DNA from: Clostridia bacterium
GTDB lineage: Bacteria > Bacillota > Clostridia > Oscillospirales > Acutalibacteraceae
Direction: 5' to 3'
Length of the DNA: 64,000 nucleotides
NCBI GenBank assembly: GCA_017516965.1
Contig: JAFXAP010000016.1
Coordinates: 1-64,000, forward strand
Made by a program: the position numbers and the translations under genes. Each line of letters begins with the position of its first letter. Position 1 is the first letter of the stretch. Under the pieces are notes generated by a model. That model was not told the DNA's origin and did not search any database. It was given only the letters and a program-made list of their open reading frames with translations. This document shows positions 7,371 through 15,965 of this stretch, piece by piece.

Positions 7371-8210
7371 TTATTTTAAGATATATTGTTTACTGGTTCT
7401 TCCGTTACACAGAAAACCTGCCCTTTTGTGCAATTCAAGTGAAGGTGTGTTTGTATCTGCTATCCAGGTCATAAAGCGCTCGACGCCATTGTCTAAGGCA
7501 TCGATTAACCACGCAAGTTGAATAGTAGAACCCAAACCTCTTCGCTCAAAATTCTTGTTGGTAACCACGTGTCTTCCCTCGCTGGTTTTTCCGCTGTGAT
7601 GCCACCACTTTGCAGCGCAAAGTGTATTTTCACTATCAAAAATGCAAAAAACCTTATCGTCGGGATTAAGCACCTTGTGGTCTTTAGGAATGTCGGTAAT
7701 TTCGAGAGCGCTCTCCCACAAGGCAACTACCTTTTTCATACACTCGTCATCGGTACAGCGCTCTATTTTAAAACCTTGCGCCTCTAAACGCTCTTTCTTT
7801 TCGCGATATTTATCGCGCAATTCTTGCTCACACTCTTTAAGGTTGGCCGCAACCTGTAAATTGTGTTTAAACAAAGAAAAACCTGCCTCAGTAAGAATAG
7901 GCTCAAATTTTGCCAAATAAGCATCACGTGTGCCGTTGTTGTTAAGCTCTTCTATCAATACAGGCTTATTTTGCTTTAAATCCGGAAGTGGCATACCCGA
8001 CTCCCAAAAATAATACAGGTTAAAGTAATTACCCTCATCAATAAAGATTATAAGCCCTTGACTATATTCTACCGCAAAGACACAGCCCTTGTCAATGAGT
8101 TTTTCTACCGCACTGGACATTAAAAAGCAGTTGGTGTCCATATGGGTGCGGTTTGCCTTGTTTTTACGAAGTAATTCCTTATATTCGTTTAAACTTTCAA
8201 TTTTTTTCAT
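7371..8210 (-). CDS. GNAT-family acetyltransferase with long N-terminal region
   Basis: 279 residues. The C-terminal half is a GNAT domain with the acetyl-CoA loop RRGLGS at 223-228 and a C-terminal strand FMTWIADTNTPSLELHKRAGF. The N-terminal 140 residues look like a second, degenerate GNAT-type fold followed by a charged coiled stretch (ECEQELRDKYREKKERLEAQ), as in double-GNAT proteins. Position between the adenylation enzyme and the carrier protein suggests it N-acylates the activated amino acid or the glycan acceptor; this is inference. AGGAGT precedes the ATG. A 98-bp gap separates it from the upstream gene. Confidence 0.8.
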   Translation of the reverse strand: MKKIESLNEYKELLRKNKANRTHMDTNCFLMSSAVEKLIDKGCVFAVEYSQGLIIFIDEGNYFNLYYFWESGMPLPDLKQNKPVLIEELNNNGTRDAYLAKFEPILTEAGFSLFKHNLQVAANLKECEQELRDKYREKKERLEAQGFKIERCTDDECMKKVVALWESALEITDIPKDHKVLNPDDKVFCIFDSENTLCAAKWWHHSGKTSEGRHVVTNKNFERRGLGSTIQLAWLIDALDNGVERFMTWIADTNTPSLELHKRAGFLCNGRTSKQYILK

Positions 8211-8308
8211 TGATGACTCCTAAAGCAAACACGAATAATCCGAACCTGATTTTAGAGGTATGATTTTCGCCTTTGCATTGTTAAAATACTCGTTAATCCG
8301 ATATTTGC

Positions 8309-9811
8309 TTACTGTTTAAGTGCGTCACGCAATTGCTGTCTGTCTATCTTGCCGTTTTTACTAATCGGCATAGTGTCAAGCTTTTTGAAAATGTTTGGAA
8401 TCATATACTTTGGCAAATCGGCTTTAAGCGCTTCGATAATTTGTGTTTGATCTAAATCGCTAACATAGAAAGCCACAATTTTATTTTTTTCGTGGTCAAA
8501 CAAGCAACAAGCTCTTACCATACCGTCGATAGCGTTCATATATGTTTCAATTTCTTCAAGCTCGATACGGTGTCCCATATGCTTGATTTGGAAGTCTTTA
8601 CGGGCAGCAAAATAATATTCGCCGTCTTCGGTAAGTTCAGCCAAATCGCCTGTGCGATACATTCTTTCAGGATATCTGTCATTAAGCGGATTTTGCACAA
8701 AGGCGGCCGCTGTCTTTTCGGGATTTCTGTAATAACCTAAACCAACGCAGGTACCCACTACGCAAATCTCGCCTGTTTCACCAACGGAAATTGGTTCGTT
8801 TTTATCGTTAAGGAACAATACTCCCTCGTTTTTAAATGGAACGCCCAAAGGAAGCTTGTCGGTGTTACCGAACTCACGGTCAATAATGTAATAAAGACAG
8901 TTACAGGTGATTTCGGTAGGTCCGTAAAGGTTAACAAACATAGCGTCGGGCAGGTATGTTCTCCACACATTTAGCATCTTAATAGGCATAACCTCGCCTG
9001 AGAAAAGAACCTTTTTAAGCGCCCCGGGAACCTTGTTTTTAAACGCATTTACGCCTGCAACAATGCAAAGCGCAGATACTGCCCAAACGATTGTTGTGAT
9101 TTTGCGTTCGTCAAGTGTATTTACCAAAAGTTTTGGCATTGAGAAGCACACTTTTGGAATAATGTGCATGCTCGCACCACAATACAATGTGGAGTAAATA
9201 TCTTTTACCGATACGTCAAAATCAAACGGCGCCTGGTTACCAAAAACTTCGTTTTCATCAAAAGAGAAGGTCTCGCAAAAAACGGGAATAAAGTCGCGCA
9301 CACAACGGTGTGAAATTAAAACGCCCTTTGGCACACCTGTAGAACCTGAAGTGCAGATTGCATACAAGGGGTCGGTGTCAAGGCAGTTTTCACGCACCTT
9401 TTCTAACAAAGCGTTATCGGCCTCGCAAGCAAGCAAATCAGCATATTCAAGTATAGGAACATCTACGGTACCTATCAATGCTTCAGGCACGTTACCTAAA
9501 GAAACAATAGCCACCGGTTGCATTTGTTCAAGTATGGTTTTTATTCTTTGTATTGGCTGAGATACATCAATCGGCACATAGAAGTTGCGGCTCATAGCAA
9601 TTCCCATAAAAGCGCTGATGCTTTCTACATTTCTATCAATAATAACTGCTATAGGCTCGTTAACGGTATTCACTTTTTTAATAAGCGCGGTACCGATACA
9701 GCTTGCCTGCTCGTCAAGTTGAGCAAAGGTTATTTCCTTTTCCTGATCCGAAAAAGCAACCTTGTCAGGTACTCTTTGTGCTGAGTTTTTTAAATATTCT
9801 ATAATAGTCAC
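8309..9811 (-). CDS. Adenylation enzyme, DltA-like amino acid/acyl ligase
   Basis: A stand-alone 500-residue AMP-forming ligase that should activate an amino acid or acid with ATP and load it on the carrier protein of the same operon. Visible core motifs are the P-loop TSGSTGVPKG (154-163), NQAPFDFDVSVKD (192-204), YGPTE (296-300), YRTGDLAELTEDG, the hinge region KDFQIKHMGHRIELEEIE, and the catalytic Lys488 in NGKIDR. The overall pattern matches DltA, but the DltA FCGE block reads FSGE here (Ser271), so D-alanine should not be assumed. The start is GTG at 9811, placed 8 bp after TTGGAGG; an upstream in-frame TTG lies inside that ribosome-binding site. Confidence 0.85.
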   Translation of the reverse strand: MTIIEYLKNSAQRVPDKVAFSDQEKEITFAQLDEQASCIGTALIKKVNTVNEPIAVIIDRNVESISAFMGIAMSRNFYVPIDVSQPIQRIKTILEQMQPVAIVSLGNVPEALIGTVDVPILEYADLLACEADNALLEKVRENCLDTDPLYAICTSGSTGVPKGVLISHRCVRDFIPVFCETFSFDENEVFGNQAPFDFDVSVKDIYSTLYCGASMHIIPKVCFSMPKLLVNTLDERKITTIVWAVSALCIVAGVNAFKNKVPGALKKVLFSGEVMPIKMLNVWRTYLPDAMFVNLYGPTEITCNCLYYIIDREFGNTDKLPLGVPFKNEGVLFLNDKNEPISVGETGEICVVGTCVGLGYYRNPEKTAAAFVQNPLNDRYPERMYRTGDLAELTEDGEYYFAARKDFQIKHMGHRIELEEIETYMNAIDGMVRACCLFDHEKNKIVAFYVSDLDQTQIIEALKADLPKYMIPNIFKKLDTMPISKNGKIDRQQLRDALKQ

Positions 9812-9834
9812 AATAAAAACCTCCAATTAGTTTA

Positions 9835-10611
9835 TCAAACTTGCAAGACCTCGATAAGTTTTCTTGCAAAAGGTTCCGAATTTTCTTCGATTGAACTGTG
9901 CGTTCCCGGAAATGAAACCACAGGCCAACCAAAATATGCGCTGTCGTGAATTGCTGTATCAAAAAAAGCATTGTTGTTTTGTTTAGTAACTGCAACAGTA
10001 ACAGGAACCGACAAATTTCGTATTTGCGCCTCGTTTGGAACAAATGCGTTCATTTGCGGTAATTCACCCCGTGCAAAAGCCTCAAGATTTTTGCGCATAC
10101 GATCTATTTTTGCAGCATCAAGTTTTAATGCGTCGGATGGTTTGTCTTGCCTTTGCGCTCCGGTCAGCGCTTGGAAAGAAGTAAATATACGCAAAAGCTG
10201 TTTGCGTTTTACACAACCCATAAGCTCGTTATGCCAGTCGGTAAGTTTTTGCGCGTCCTCGGAATTTGTCCTAAGCGACGGCTCAACAAGCACCAGTTTT
10301 TTTACAAGGTGCGGGTATTGTATGGCAAGTTCAAGCGCTATGTTCGCGCCTAAACTATGACCTACCACACAAGCAGGCTCGTTTGCAAAGCTACTTAGCA
10401 CTTGGCAGGCATCATCAGCTTGTACCGCTAGCGAGCAATCAGCTTGGTTTACAGGTGGGTTTTCTCCATAACCTCTTCGGTCGTAAGAAATCACTTTGCA
10501 ACACTTAGATAAATGATGAGCCACACCCGAAAAAAAGGTATGATCACTCAATGCTCCGTGAATAAGCAACACGGGAGTACCGCTACCAAAACATTCGCAA
10601 TACAAATTCAT
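9835..10611 (-). CDS. Alpha/beta hydrolase (thioesterase-like)
   Basis: A 258-residue cytoplasmic alpha/beta hydrolase. It has an oxyanion-hole block LLIHGALSD (15-23), the nucleophile elbow GHSLG with Ser86, and a catalytic His at about 238 in GTHSS. It has no signal peptide. In a carrier-protein operon such enzymes often act as editing (type II) thioesterases that clear wrongly loaded carriers, so that is the favoured role, though an esterase acting on the product is possible. AAGGGG precedes the ATG, and 12 bp separate it from the MBOAT gene. Confidence 0.8.
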   Translation of the reverse strand: MNLYCECFGSGTPVLLIHGALSDHTFFSGVAHHLSKCCKVISYDRRGYGENPPVNQADCSLAVQADDACQVLSSFANEPACVVGHSLGANIALELAIQYPHLVKKLVLVEPSLRTNSEDAQKLTDWHNELMGCVKRKQLLRIFTSFQALTGAQRQDKPSDALKLDAAKIDRMRKNLEAFARGELPQMNAFVPNEAQIRNLSVPVTVAVTKQNNNAFFDTAIHDSAYFGWPVVSFPGTHSSIEENSEPFARKLIEVLQV

Positions 10612-10623
10612 AAGAGCAACCCC

Positions 10624-12219
10624 TTAGAATTGTTCGTAAATAAATCCGGCGCTGTCATATCCCGGACCGTACATACCAAAAATTAGTATAGCCAAAATTG
10701 CGCCATAATAAATAATCCAACGGAATATGATGTTTTGCGAAGCGATTGACTCGCGAATGTTAACACCTTTTTCGTGCAAATTATCTACAACAAGCAATAT
10801 TACTACAAAAATCGCAAGAACAATCCAGTTTGCTGTATCAAGTCCAAGTTTTGTAAGTGTGCCGTCAACCAATGCTGACAGGTCATACCATTTGACTGTC
10901 ATTAACTTGAACATACCCAAGCTAGCGCCCAGAGTTTTTGCATTAGAGAACAATCTTCCCAAAGAGATGATGCTGAATGTTCTAAAAATTTGGAACATTC
11001 TCCAGGTGAAAGACACATCCGAAATACCGCATTTTTGACGGCATTTTACATACACCTCTTCCAACAAGATGCCCATAACAATAAACACGCCGTTCCATAT
11101 ACCGTAAACAATATAGGTCCAGTTTGGCCCGTGCCAAAAACCTACAAGGAAGTAAACGATAAACATAGCCAAGAACGCCGGCAAACGCTTACCAACAAAG
11201 TCGCCGAATATTTTTCTTGACTGTTTGCTGAGTTTACCAAAATTCTTAGACAGTGATAGTGGATAAAAGATATAGTCGCGCATCCAACCGCCAAGGGTGA
11301 TGTGCCATCTTCTCCAGAAATCTTCAACCGATGTTGAGAAATAGGGCTGTTTAAAGTTAAGTTCTAATTCAATTCCAAAAATTTGAGAAACACCGCGAGC
11401 AATATCCATACCGCCTGAAAAATCGGCATAAACCTGCAAACCGTAAAATGCGGCGCTTAAAAAGATCATTACACCGCTGTATTGCGTATAGTTATCAAAT
11501 ATCTCGCTTGTCGGAATAGCAATGCGGTCAGCAATAATGGTTTTTTTCATCCAGCCCCAAACAATCAGCTGTATGCCCTGCATTACACGGTTGTAGTCAA
11601 AAGAATGCTCTTTATAAAACTGATTTGCCAGTTGATTATATCTTGCAATAGGACCTTGCACAATTTGTGGGAAGTATGACATAAACAACATAAATTTGCC
11701 TATGTGCTTGTCCGCCTCATACTTTCCACGGTAAATATCAATCATATAAGCTAATGCCTGAAGGGTATAAAAAGATATACCAAGCGGCAACAAAAACTTA
11801 AAGGTTGGAAGTTTAAAGCCTATCTTTGTCAAAAGCAAATTGGCATTTCCTGCAAAGAAATTAAAATATTTCATACAAACCAAAATGCCCAAAACCAAAA
11901 ATACACCTGTCAGCATAACAAATTTGGTCTTTTTCTTGGTTTTTGCCTTGTAGGCCTTACGGTCTTTTGCAGTTAATTCTTCTGCGTGGTCAGCGATGTA
12001 TGCCTTTCCCTTTTTGCTAATTATGTCAATACATCTACCCGTAAAGAAGGTTATAAGGGTTGTAAGTAGTAACCATACTACCAGCCACTCGCTGTTAATC
12101 CAAAAATAAACGTAACTGGCAACCAGCAGAACACTCCACTGAAAACGCTTTGGCACCAAAAAATATACGATAGCTGTTAGCGCTACCAGAATAATAAACG
12201 GAAAAGAAACAAATGCCAT
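10624..12219 (-). CDS. MBOAT-family O-acyltransferase (DltB/AlgI-like)
   Basis: A 531-residue polytopic membrane protein of the MBOAT family. It has many hydrophobic segments and the family's re-entrant core, including EDFWRRWHITLGGWMRDY and the invariant His363 in GFWHGPNWTYI. In DltB and AlgI this protein moves an acyl group from a cytoplasmic donor across the membrane to an extracellular acceptor. The adjacent carrier protein and adenylation enzyme suggest the donor is a carrier thioester; the upstream SGNH protein is the likely outer partner. It starts 1 bp after the SGNH stop codon with AAAGGAG upstream. Confidence 0.92.
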   Translation of the reverse strand: MAFVSFPFIILVALTAIVYFLVPKRFQWSVLLVASYVYFWINSEWLVVWLLLTTLITFFTGRCIDIISKKGKAYIADHAEELTAKDRKAYKAKTKKKTKFVMLTGVFLVLGILVCMKYFNFFAGNANLLLTKIGFKLPTFKFLLPLGISFYTLQALAYMIDIYRGKYEADKHIGKFMLFMSYFPQIVQGPIARYNQLANQFYKEHSFDYNRVMQGIQLIVWGWMKKTIIADRIAIPTSEIFDNYTQYSGVMIFLSAAFYGLQVYADFSGGMDIARGVSQIFGIELELNFKQPYFSTSVEDFWRRWHITLGGWMRDYIFYPLSLSKNFGKLSKQSRKIFGDFVGKRLPAFLAMFIVYFLVGFWHGPNWTYIVYGIWNGVFIVMGILLEEVYVKCRQKCGISDVSFTWRMFQIFRTFSIISLGRLFSNAKTLGASLGMFKLMTVKWYDLSALVDGTLTKLGLDTANWIVLAIFVVILLVVDNLHEKGVNIRESIASQNIIFRWIIYYGAILAILIFGMYGPGYDSAGFIYEQF

Positions 12220-12220
12220 A

Positions 12221-14152
12221 TTAGTTGTCTCCTTTCGTTAATACTACCGGTTCTGAGGGAAATTCATGATATTTACTGTGTTGCTTGATTTCGGCAACAA
12301 CTTTATAAATAGGTGTTGCTCCCTCTGTGTAATTTTCGTCAATACAAGTGTTATCGGTAATGTGTGAAGCAACTGCGCTCCATTGTCCGCTTGCATTCTT
12401 AACATAAACGCTGTAGTGGGTTGCGCCATCGACAATGTCCCAACTGATTTTTGGCCCACTGTTTGTCAGTTGTGCGACAGGTTTAGGTGACGTAATATCT
12501 TTATAAAGCAGAATTCCGCCTATGACGTGACCGCCAATCTTTTCCTTGCCGTCAACCTTTTCATATGATTTCACTACATAAGTATATGGAAGATCTTTTT
12601 GATATTTTTTATCGGTATAAGACGTGGTGTTGGCTTTAACACTTCCCAATCTAACCCAGTTTTGAGTACCCATTCTGCGGAAAATTATATAGCCGCTTTC
12701 ATCGTCTATATCTTCCCAAGTTATAGTAACACCGTTATCGCCTTCCTCTAATGAGACAAGCGGGGGTGCCGGAAGCGTTGTTGTTGCAGAAATGCCTTCA
12801 AAATCGAAGTCGCCATATACCTTTTGACCGTCTTTTGTATAAAATGGCACTACGGTATATTTATATTTTACATTTCTTTGTAGTTCGTTATCTGTGTAAG
12901 TAAGGGTATCGCCATCGGTCTCTGCTACAAACTCCCAAGGCAATAATTTTTTTGTTTTGGGGTCGGTATATTGACGGTAAACAGCATACCCTGTTGCTTT
13001 TGAAGTTTTGGTCCAATTAAGTTTAATGCTTTGACCGTTCGCCTCACAACCTGAAAGTGTTGGTTTATCCACATTTTTGTCACGCAAAGAATTATCGCGT
13101 TCAAAATCTAATGTATAGGGCTTAAGTATATCGGTATAGGTTTTTGCCGCCTCGTCCCAACTTGCATAGTCAGGATTACCGCGCTTGTCGGTAAAACCAT
13201 AGTTTTCTTTGAGATATGCGCCTAAGGCGTGGGTAAACTTCAAAGAACCGTGAACGTTAAAATGGAATTTGTCATAAAAGTCATAACCAATGTCCAAATT
13301 TAAGGAGTCTATGTCTTCCATAAAATCCACAACAGGCAAGCCCTGTTCATTAACGAAATCTTTCATAGTATTTATCTGTTCAATATGAATTTCATTTGTG
13401 ATTGCCTGCGGCGCAAAAACAAACAGCACCTTCGCGTTTTCGTTTTGGAAATAACTAATCAGGTCACGCAATGCTTCTTCTTGCGACTCAAGAATAGGTG
13501 ATCTTTGGCTCGTGTACTGAAAATCCTTTAAAATATCGGTTCTTTTTTTAAGGAACAAGGAATAAGACGCCGCGCCTTTTAGACCGTCTAATTCGTAATC
13601 ATAAGTATTGGGTGTAAACTCATTCCATCCAGAATGGAAACGAATAATAGGCAAGAAAAATTCCGCCTTATCTAAACCTGTATAACCAAGTTTTTCAGAA
13701 AGCGCGTTAATCAACTTTATCTTGGTGCCGGACATTGGCAAAAAGTTGGTAACGCTGTGTATATCGGATTCGGTAACTTCCATACCGCTTGGTTTAAAAT
13801 TGTTTAGGTTAATAATATACAAAGCATCGGGTTGAGTTTTTCTGCATTCTTCAACCAAATATTTTATAGAAAGTGCTGGTAATGACCCAATAGACATTCC
13901 GTAACAAGCAATGCCATACTCTTCAAATGCGGCAGGCGCCTGCCAAGAGGCAAACACGTTACTTGAACCTACATATACCGCATCCAACGATTTAGGTTTT
14001 TCCTCATACAAACCTCGTACATTTCGATAAAATCGCTTATCGCTAACGGTGAACAACGGTGAAATCATAGAAATCAGCAAGACTAAGCCCAGCAAAAACG
14101 CTATTGGCTTTAGCCAAACTAATCTTTTTTTGTTTATCTTTAAGATCTTCAT
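12221..14152 (-). CDS. SGNH (DltD/AlgX-like) protein with three fibronectin type III domains
   Basis: A 643-residue extracellular membrane-anchored protein. One N-terminal transmembrane segment (about 14-32) is followed by an SGNH-like domain to about residue 340: VGSSN at 61-65 supplies the Ser, and DKFH supplies Asp294 and His297. Three fibronectin III-like modules follow (about 360-450, 455-550, 555-640), recognisable by paired Trp/Tyr strands such as KLNWTK...GYAVYRQ and ITWEDI...GYIIFRR. It is the first gene of the operon and should act with the MBOAT protein to place the acyl group on a glycan; the fibronectin tail may bind wall polymer. DltD itself has no such tail. Confidence 0.85.
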   Translation of the reverse strand: MKILKINKKRLVWLKPIAFLLGLVLLISMISPLFTVSDKRFYRNVRGLYEEKPKSLDAVYVGSSNVFASWQAPAAFEEYGIACYGMSIGSLPALSIKYLVEECRKTQPDALYIINLNNFKPSGMEVTESDIHSVTNFLPMSGTKIKLINALSEKLGYTGLDKAEFFLPIIRFHSGWNEFTPNTYDYELDGLKGAASYSLFLKKRTDILKDFQYTSQRSPILESQEEALRDLISYFQNENAKVLFVFAPQAITNEIHIEQINTMKDFVNEQGLPVVDFMEDIDSLNLDIGYDFYDKFHFNVHGSLKFTHALGAYLKENYGFTDKRGNPDYASWDEAAKTYTDILKPYTLDFERDNSLRDKNVDKPTLSGCEANGQSIKLNWTKTSKATGYAVYRQYTDPKTKKLLPWEFVAETDGDTLTYTDNELQRNVKYKYTVVPFYTKDGQKVYGDFDFEGISATTTLPAPPLVSLEEGDNGVTITWEDIDDESGYIIFRRMGTQNWVRLGSVKANTTSYTDKKYQKDLPYTYVVKSYEKVDGKEKIGGHVIGGILLYKDITSPKPVAQLTNSGPKISWDIVDGATHYSVYVKNASGQWSAVASHITDNTCIDENYTEGATPIYKVVAEIKQHSKYHEFPSEPVVLTKGDN

Positions 14153-14248
14153 TTTTGTTCCCTTTCAAAATTTTAGTCTTTTTCTTTATTATGGAAATTC
14201 GTTATTTTTAATTTTATCAAAGCCTAACAAACCACACTTTGACACTCT

Positions 14249-14277
14249 ATTATATATTACCAAAGCAAAAAAATCAA
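14249..14277 (-). promoter_or_regulatory. Promoter of the Dlt-like operon
   Basis: TTGATT and a perfect TATAAT separated by 17 bp, about 97 bp upstream of the SGNH-fibronectin start codon. The leader shows no obvious riboswitch. Confidence 0.7.
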
Positions 14278-14318
14278 GTGTTTCACATTTTTTACTGTTT
14301 TGCTCTGTACTATCACAA

Positions 14319-14362
14319 AAAATATACAGCTTCAAAAACATTTAACTTTTGAAGCTGTATAT
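14319..14362 (-). terminator. Terminator after the frameshifted membrane gene
   Basis: A 16-bp stem ATATACAGCTTCAAAA / TTTTGAAGCTGTATAT with a 9-base loop, followed on the minus strand by TTTTTTG. It separates the small membrane gene from the Dlt-like operon promoter. Confidence 0.85.
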
Positions 14363-14380
14363 CAGTTGCGTTATTATTTA

Positions 14381-14630
14381 TCAGGCTGTTTCTATAGTAA
14401 GGTTTCTTTTTCTCAATCTTAAAACTACGCAAGCTATGATGGCAAGAACCATAATAGCAAAGCAGGTAACAAGGGCTATTATGAGTTTTGTTGATACAAT
14501 GTTTACTGCCGAATTGACAAATGCACCCAAAAAGTCTGCGTTTTCTACCAGTATTTTTATTACGCTATTGCTTGCTATTGCAAGAATGGATAAAAGCGCT
14601 ACATACCCTTAAAGCCGCCGATTTTTCCAT
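14381..14630 (-). pseudogene. Small membrane protein gene with a one-base frameshift
   Basis: ATG at 14630 follows GAGGGG and reads MEKSAALR, then hits stops. One base further on, after the GGG at about 14605-14607, the +1 frame reads YVALLSILAIASNS, through a second hydrophobic stretch (IIALVTCFAIMVLAIIACVVL) to TGA at 14381, directly before a good terminator. Removing one G would give an 82-residue protein with two membrane helices and a basic tail. The total length of 250 bp is one more than a multiple of three. It may be a sequencing error, a recent pseudogene or, less likely, a programmed shift. No family was recognised. Confidence 0.6.
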
Positions 14631-14715
14631 AAAAATTCCCCTCAAATCCCAATTTTAAAAATTTTGCCTTGTAAATTGATTTTATTATAAGCCGCACTCA
14701 ATTACAAGGTTTTGT

Positions 14716-15519
14716 TTATCTTAATTTTCGACAATATTGGTTACACAATTTGTCGGTACAGTTAGCGCATTTAAGCGCGTCGTTTGTGTTTTCCCAAAAG
14801 CGTTCAGGATGCATCAAAACAGATATTTCCCACACAAGTAAAACCACCATAGCCACTAAAAACAGGCTGATGGCATAAAATCCGCCCATAAAGATTATGG
14901 GGCTGAACATCATCATATGGTCCCAGTTAAAAATGCGACAGGTGGTGCAACAACGTGTTTTAAGTATAAGTCTGAACGGGCACCAGATAAGCACACACAC
15001 CAAATCAAATACATAAAAGGCGATTGATATCAAAAACAATATTTCTTTGGTTATTATTTTTGTGTAATAACAAACGGCAATCGCGCCAATGAGCAACACC
15101 CACAAAGCAATAATTTTACCTGCGCCCACAGCCATAAAATGCACATATTTTTTAAGCGCGGCATAATTTATTTTTTCTTTTATCGGAGCAAAATGCTGAC
15201 TGAAAAGCTTTTGCGAACCAAGCGGTATATAATTTTTTATAGGGATTAGCTGACATATCATATCAAAAAGCCAGATTACCCACAAAATGTGAAAAAGCGA
15301 AAAACTTTTAAAAAAGTTCATACCGTCTAACACGTCAAACTGCTCAGGGTATGCAAAAAATAATACAACACTTGCAATAAATATAGCAATTCGCCCCACA
15401 AAACGAGCAATATAACTCTTTTTAAGCCTTGACATTGGCGTTTTTTTCGTTTTAATCACCCCGTTTAATGTAGTTGCCTTTTTTGTAGTATTGGCATTTA
15501 AAGGCATAAACACAACCAT
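14716..15519 (-). CDS. Polytopic membrane protein with a cysteine-rich C-terminus
   Basis: About 267 residues with five or six membrane segments and a cytoplasmic-looking tail CANCTDKLCNQYC that has the spacing of a small metal site; two further Cys (RCCTTC) follow a mid-protein helix. I do not recognise a characterised family. The start is uncertain. ATG at 15519 begins 5 bases after the -10 box of a strong promoter, which would make the mRNA leaderless. Internal Met codons at 15507 and 15435 are alternatives, and the first membrane helix begins only after the latter (SRLKKSYIARF). Confidence 0.65.
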   Translation of the reverse strand: MVVFMPLNANTTKKATTLNGVIKTKKTPMSRLKKSYIARFVGRIAIFIASVVLFFAYPEQFDVLDGMNFFKSFSLFHILWVIWLFDMICQLIPIKNYIPLGSQKLFSQHFAPIKEKINYAALKKYVHFMAVGAGKIIALWVLLIGAIAVCYYTKIITKEILFLISIAFYVFDLVCVLIWCPFRLILKTRCCTTCRIFNWDHMMMFSPIIFMGGFYAISLFLVAMVVLLVWEISVLMHPERFWENTNDALKCANCTDKLCNQYCRKLR

Positions 15520-15524
15520 TGTAT

Positions 15525-15553
15525 ATTTTATTGCATCAGCCAAAATATGTCAA
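15525..15553 (-). promoter_or_regulatory. Strong promoter of the cysteine-tailed membrane protein
   Basis: Perfect TTGACA and TAAAAT separated by 17 bp. The -10 ends 5 bp before ATG 15519, so transcription would start on or next to that codon. Confidence 0.7.
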
Positions 15554-15678
15554 GACAGACAAATTTTATATAAGTTTTTCTTGAGTAGTTAAAAATTTGA
15601 AGATATTTACTTGCCAAGATAACGATTGTGATATATAATAAATTTCAATGTAATTTTAAAAAGCAAGAAGGTCTGACT

Positions 15679-15951
15679 ATGAAAAAAACAGTAATTTCAG
15701 TTATGGGCAAAGACACCATAGGCATTACCGCAAAGGTTAGCGCCGCATGCGCAGAGTATAACGTAAACATTATCGACATTACCCAGTCGGTTTTGCAAGA
15801 TATGTTTGTAATGGTTATGCTTACCGACATATCGGGACTTAACTGCAATTTTAAAGATTTTTCCAACAAAATGCAGTCTTTAGGCAAAGATATGGGGCTT
15901 GAAATTCACGTTATGCACGAAGATATTTTTAACTCTATGCACCGCATTTAA
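15679..15951 (+). CDS. ACT domain protein (UPF0237 type)
   Basis: A 90-residue protein that is a single ACT domain: TVISVMGKDTIGITAKVSAACAEYNVNI gives the beta-alpha strand pattern with the ligand-binding glycine, and a second beta-alpha-beta unit follows. ACT domains bind amino acids and regulate enzymes. It lies 14 bp upstream of the UPF0210 gene, a conserved pairing, so it probably regulates or partners that protein. The start at 15679 is decided by GAAGG upstream; the longer reading frame lacks a ribosome-binding site. Confidence 0.88.
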   Translation: MKKTVISVMGKDTIGITAKVSAACAEYNVNIIDITQSVLQDMFVMVMLTDISGLNCNFKDFSNKMQSLGKDMGLEIHVMHEDIFNSMHRI

Positions 15952-15965
15952 CGAGGTGAAATTAT

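Noticed and set aside
14349..14612. An 87-codon plus-strand frame between the Dlt-like operon and the membrane gene
   Set aside because: The minus strand shows a better gene with hydrophobic helices, ribosome-binding site and terminator, though frameshifted.
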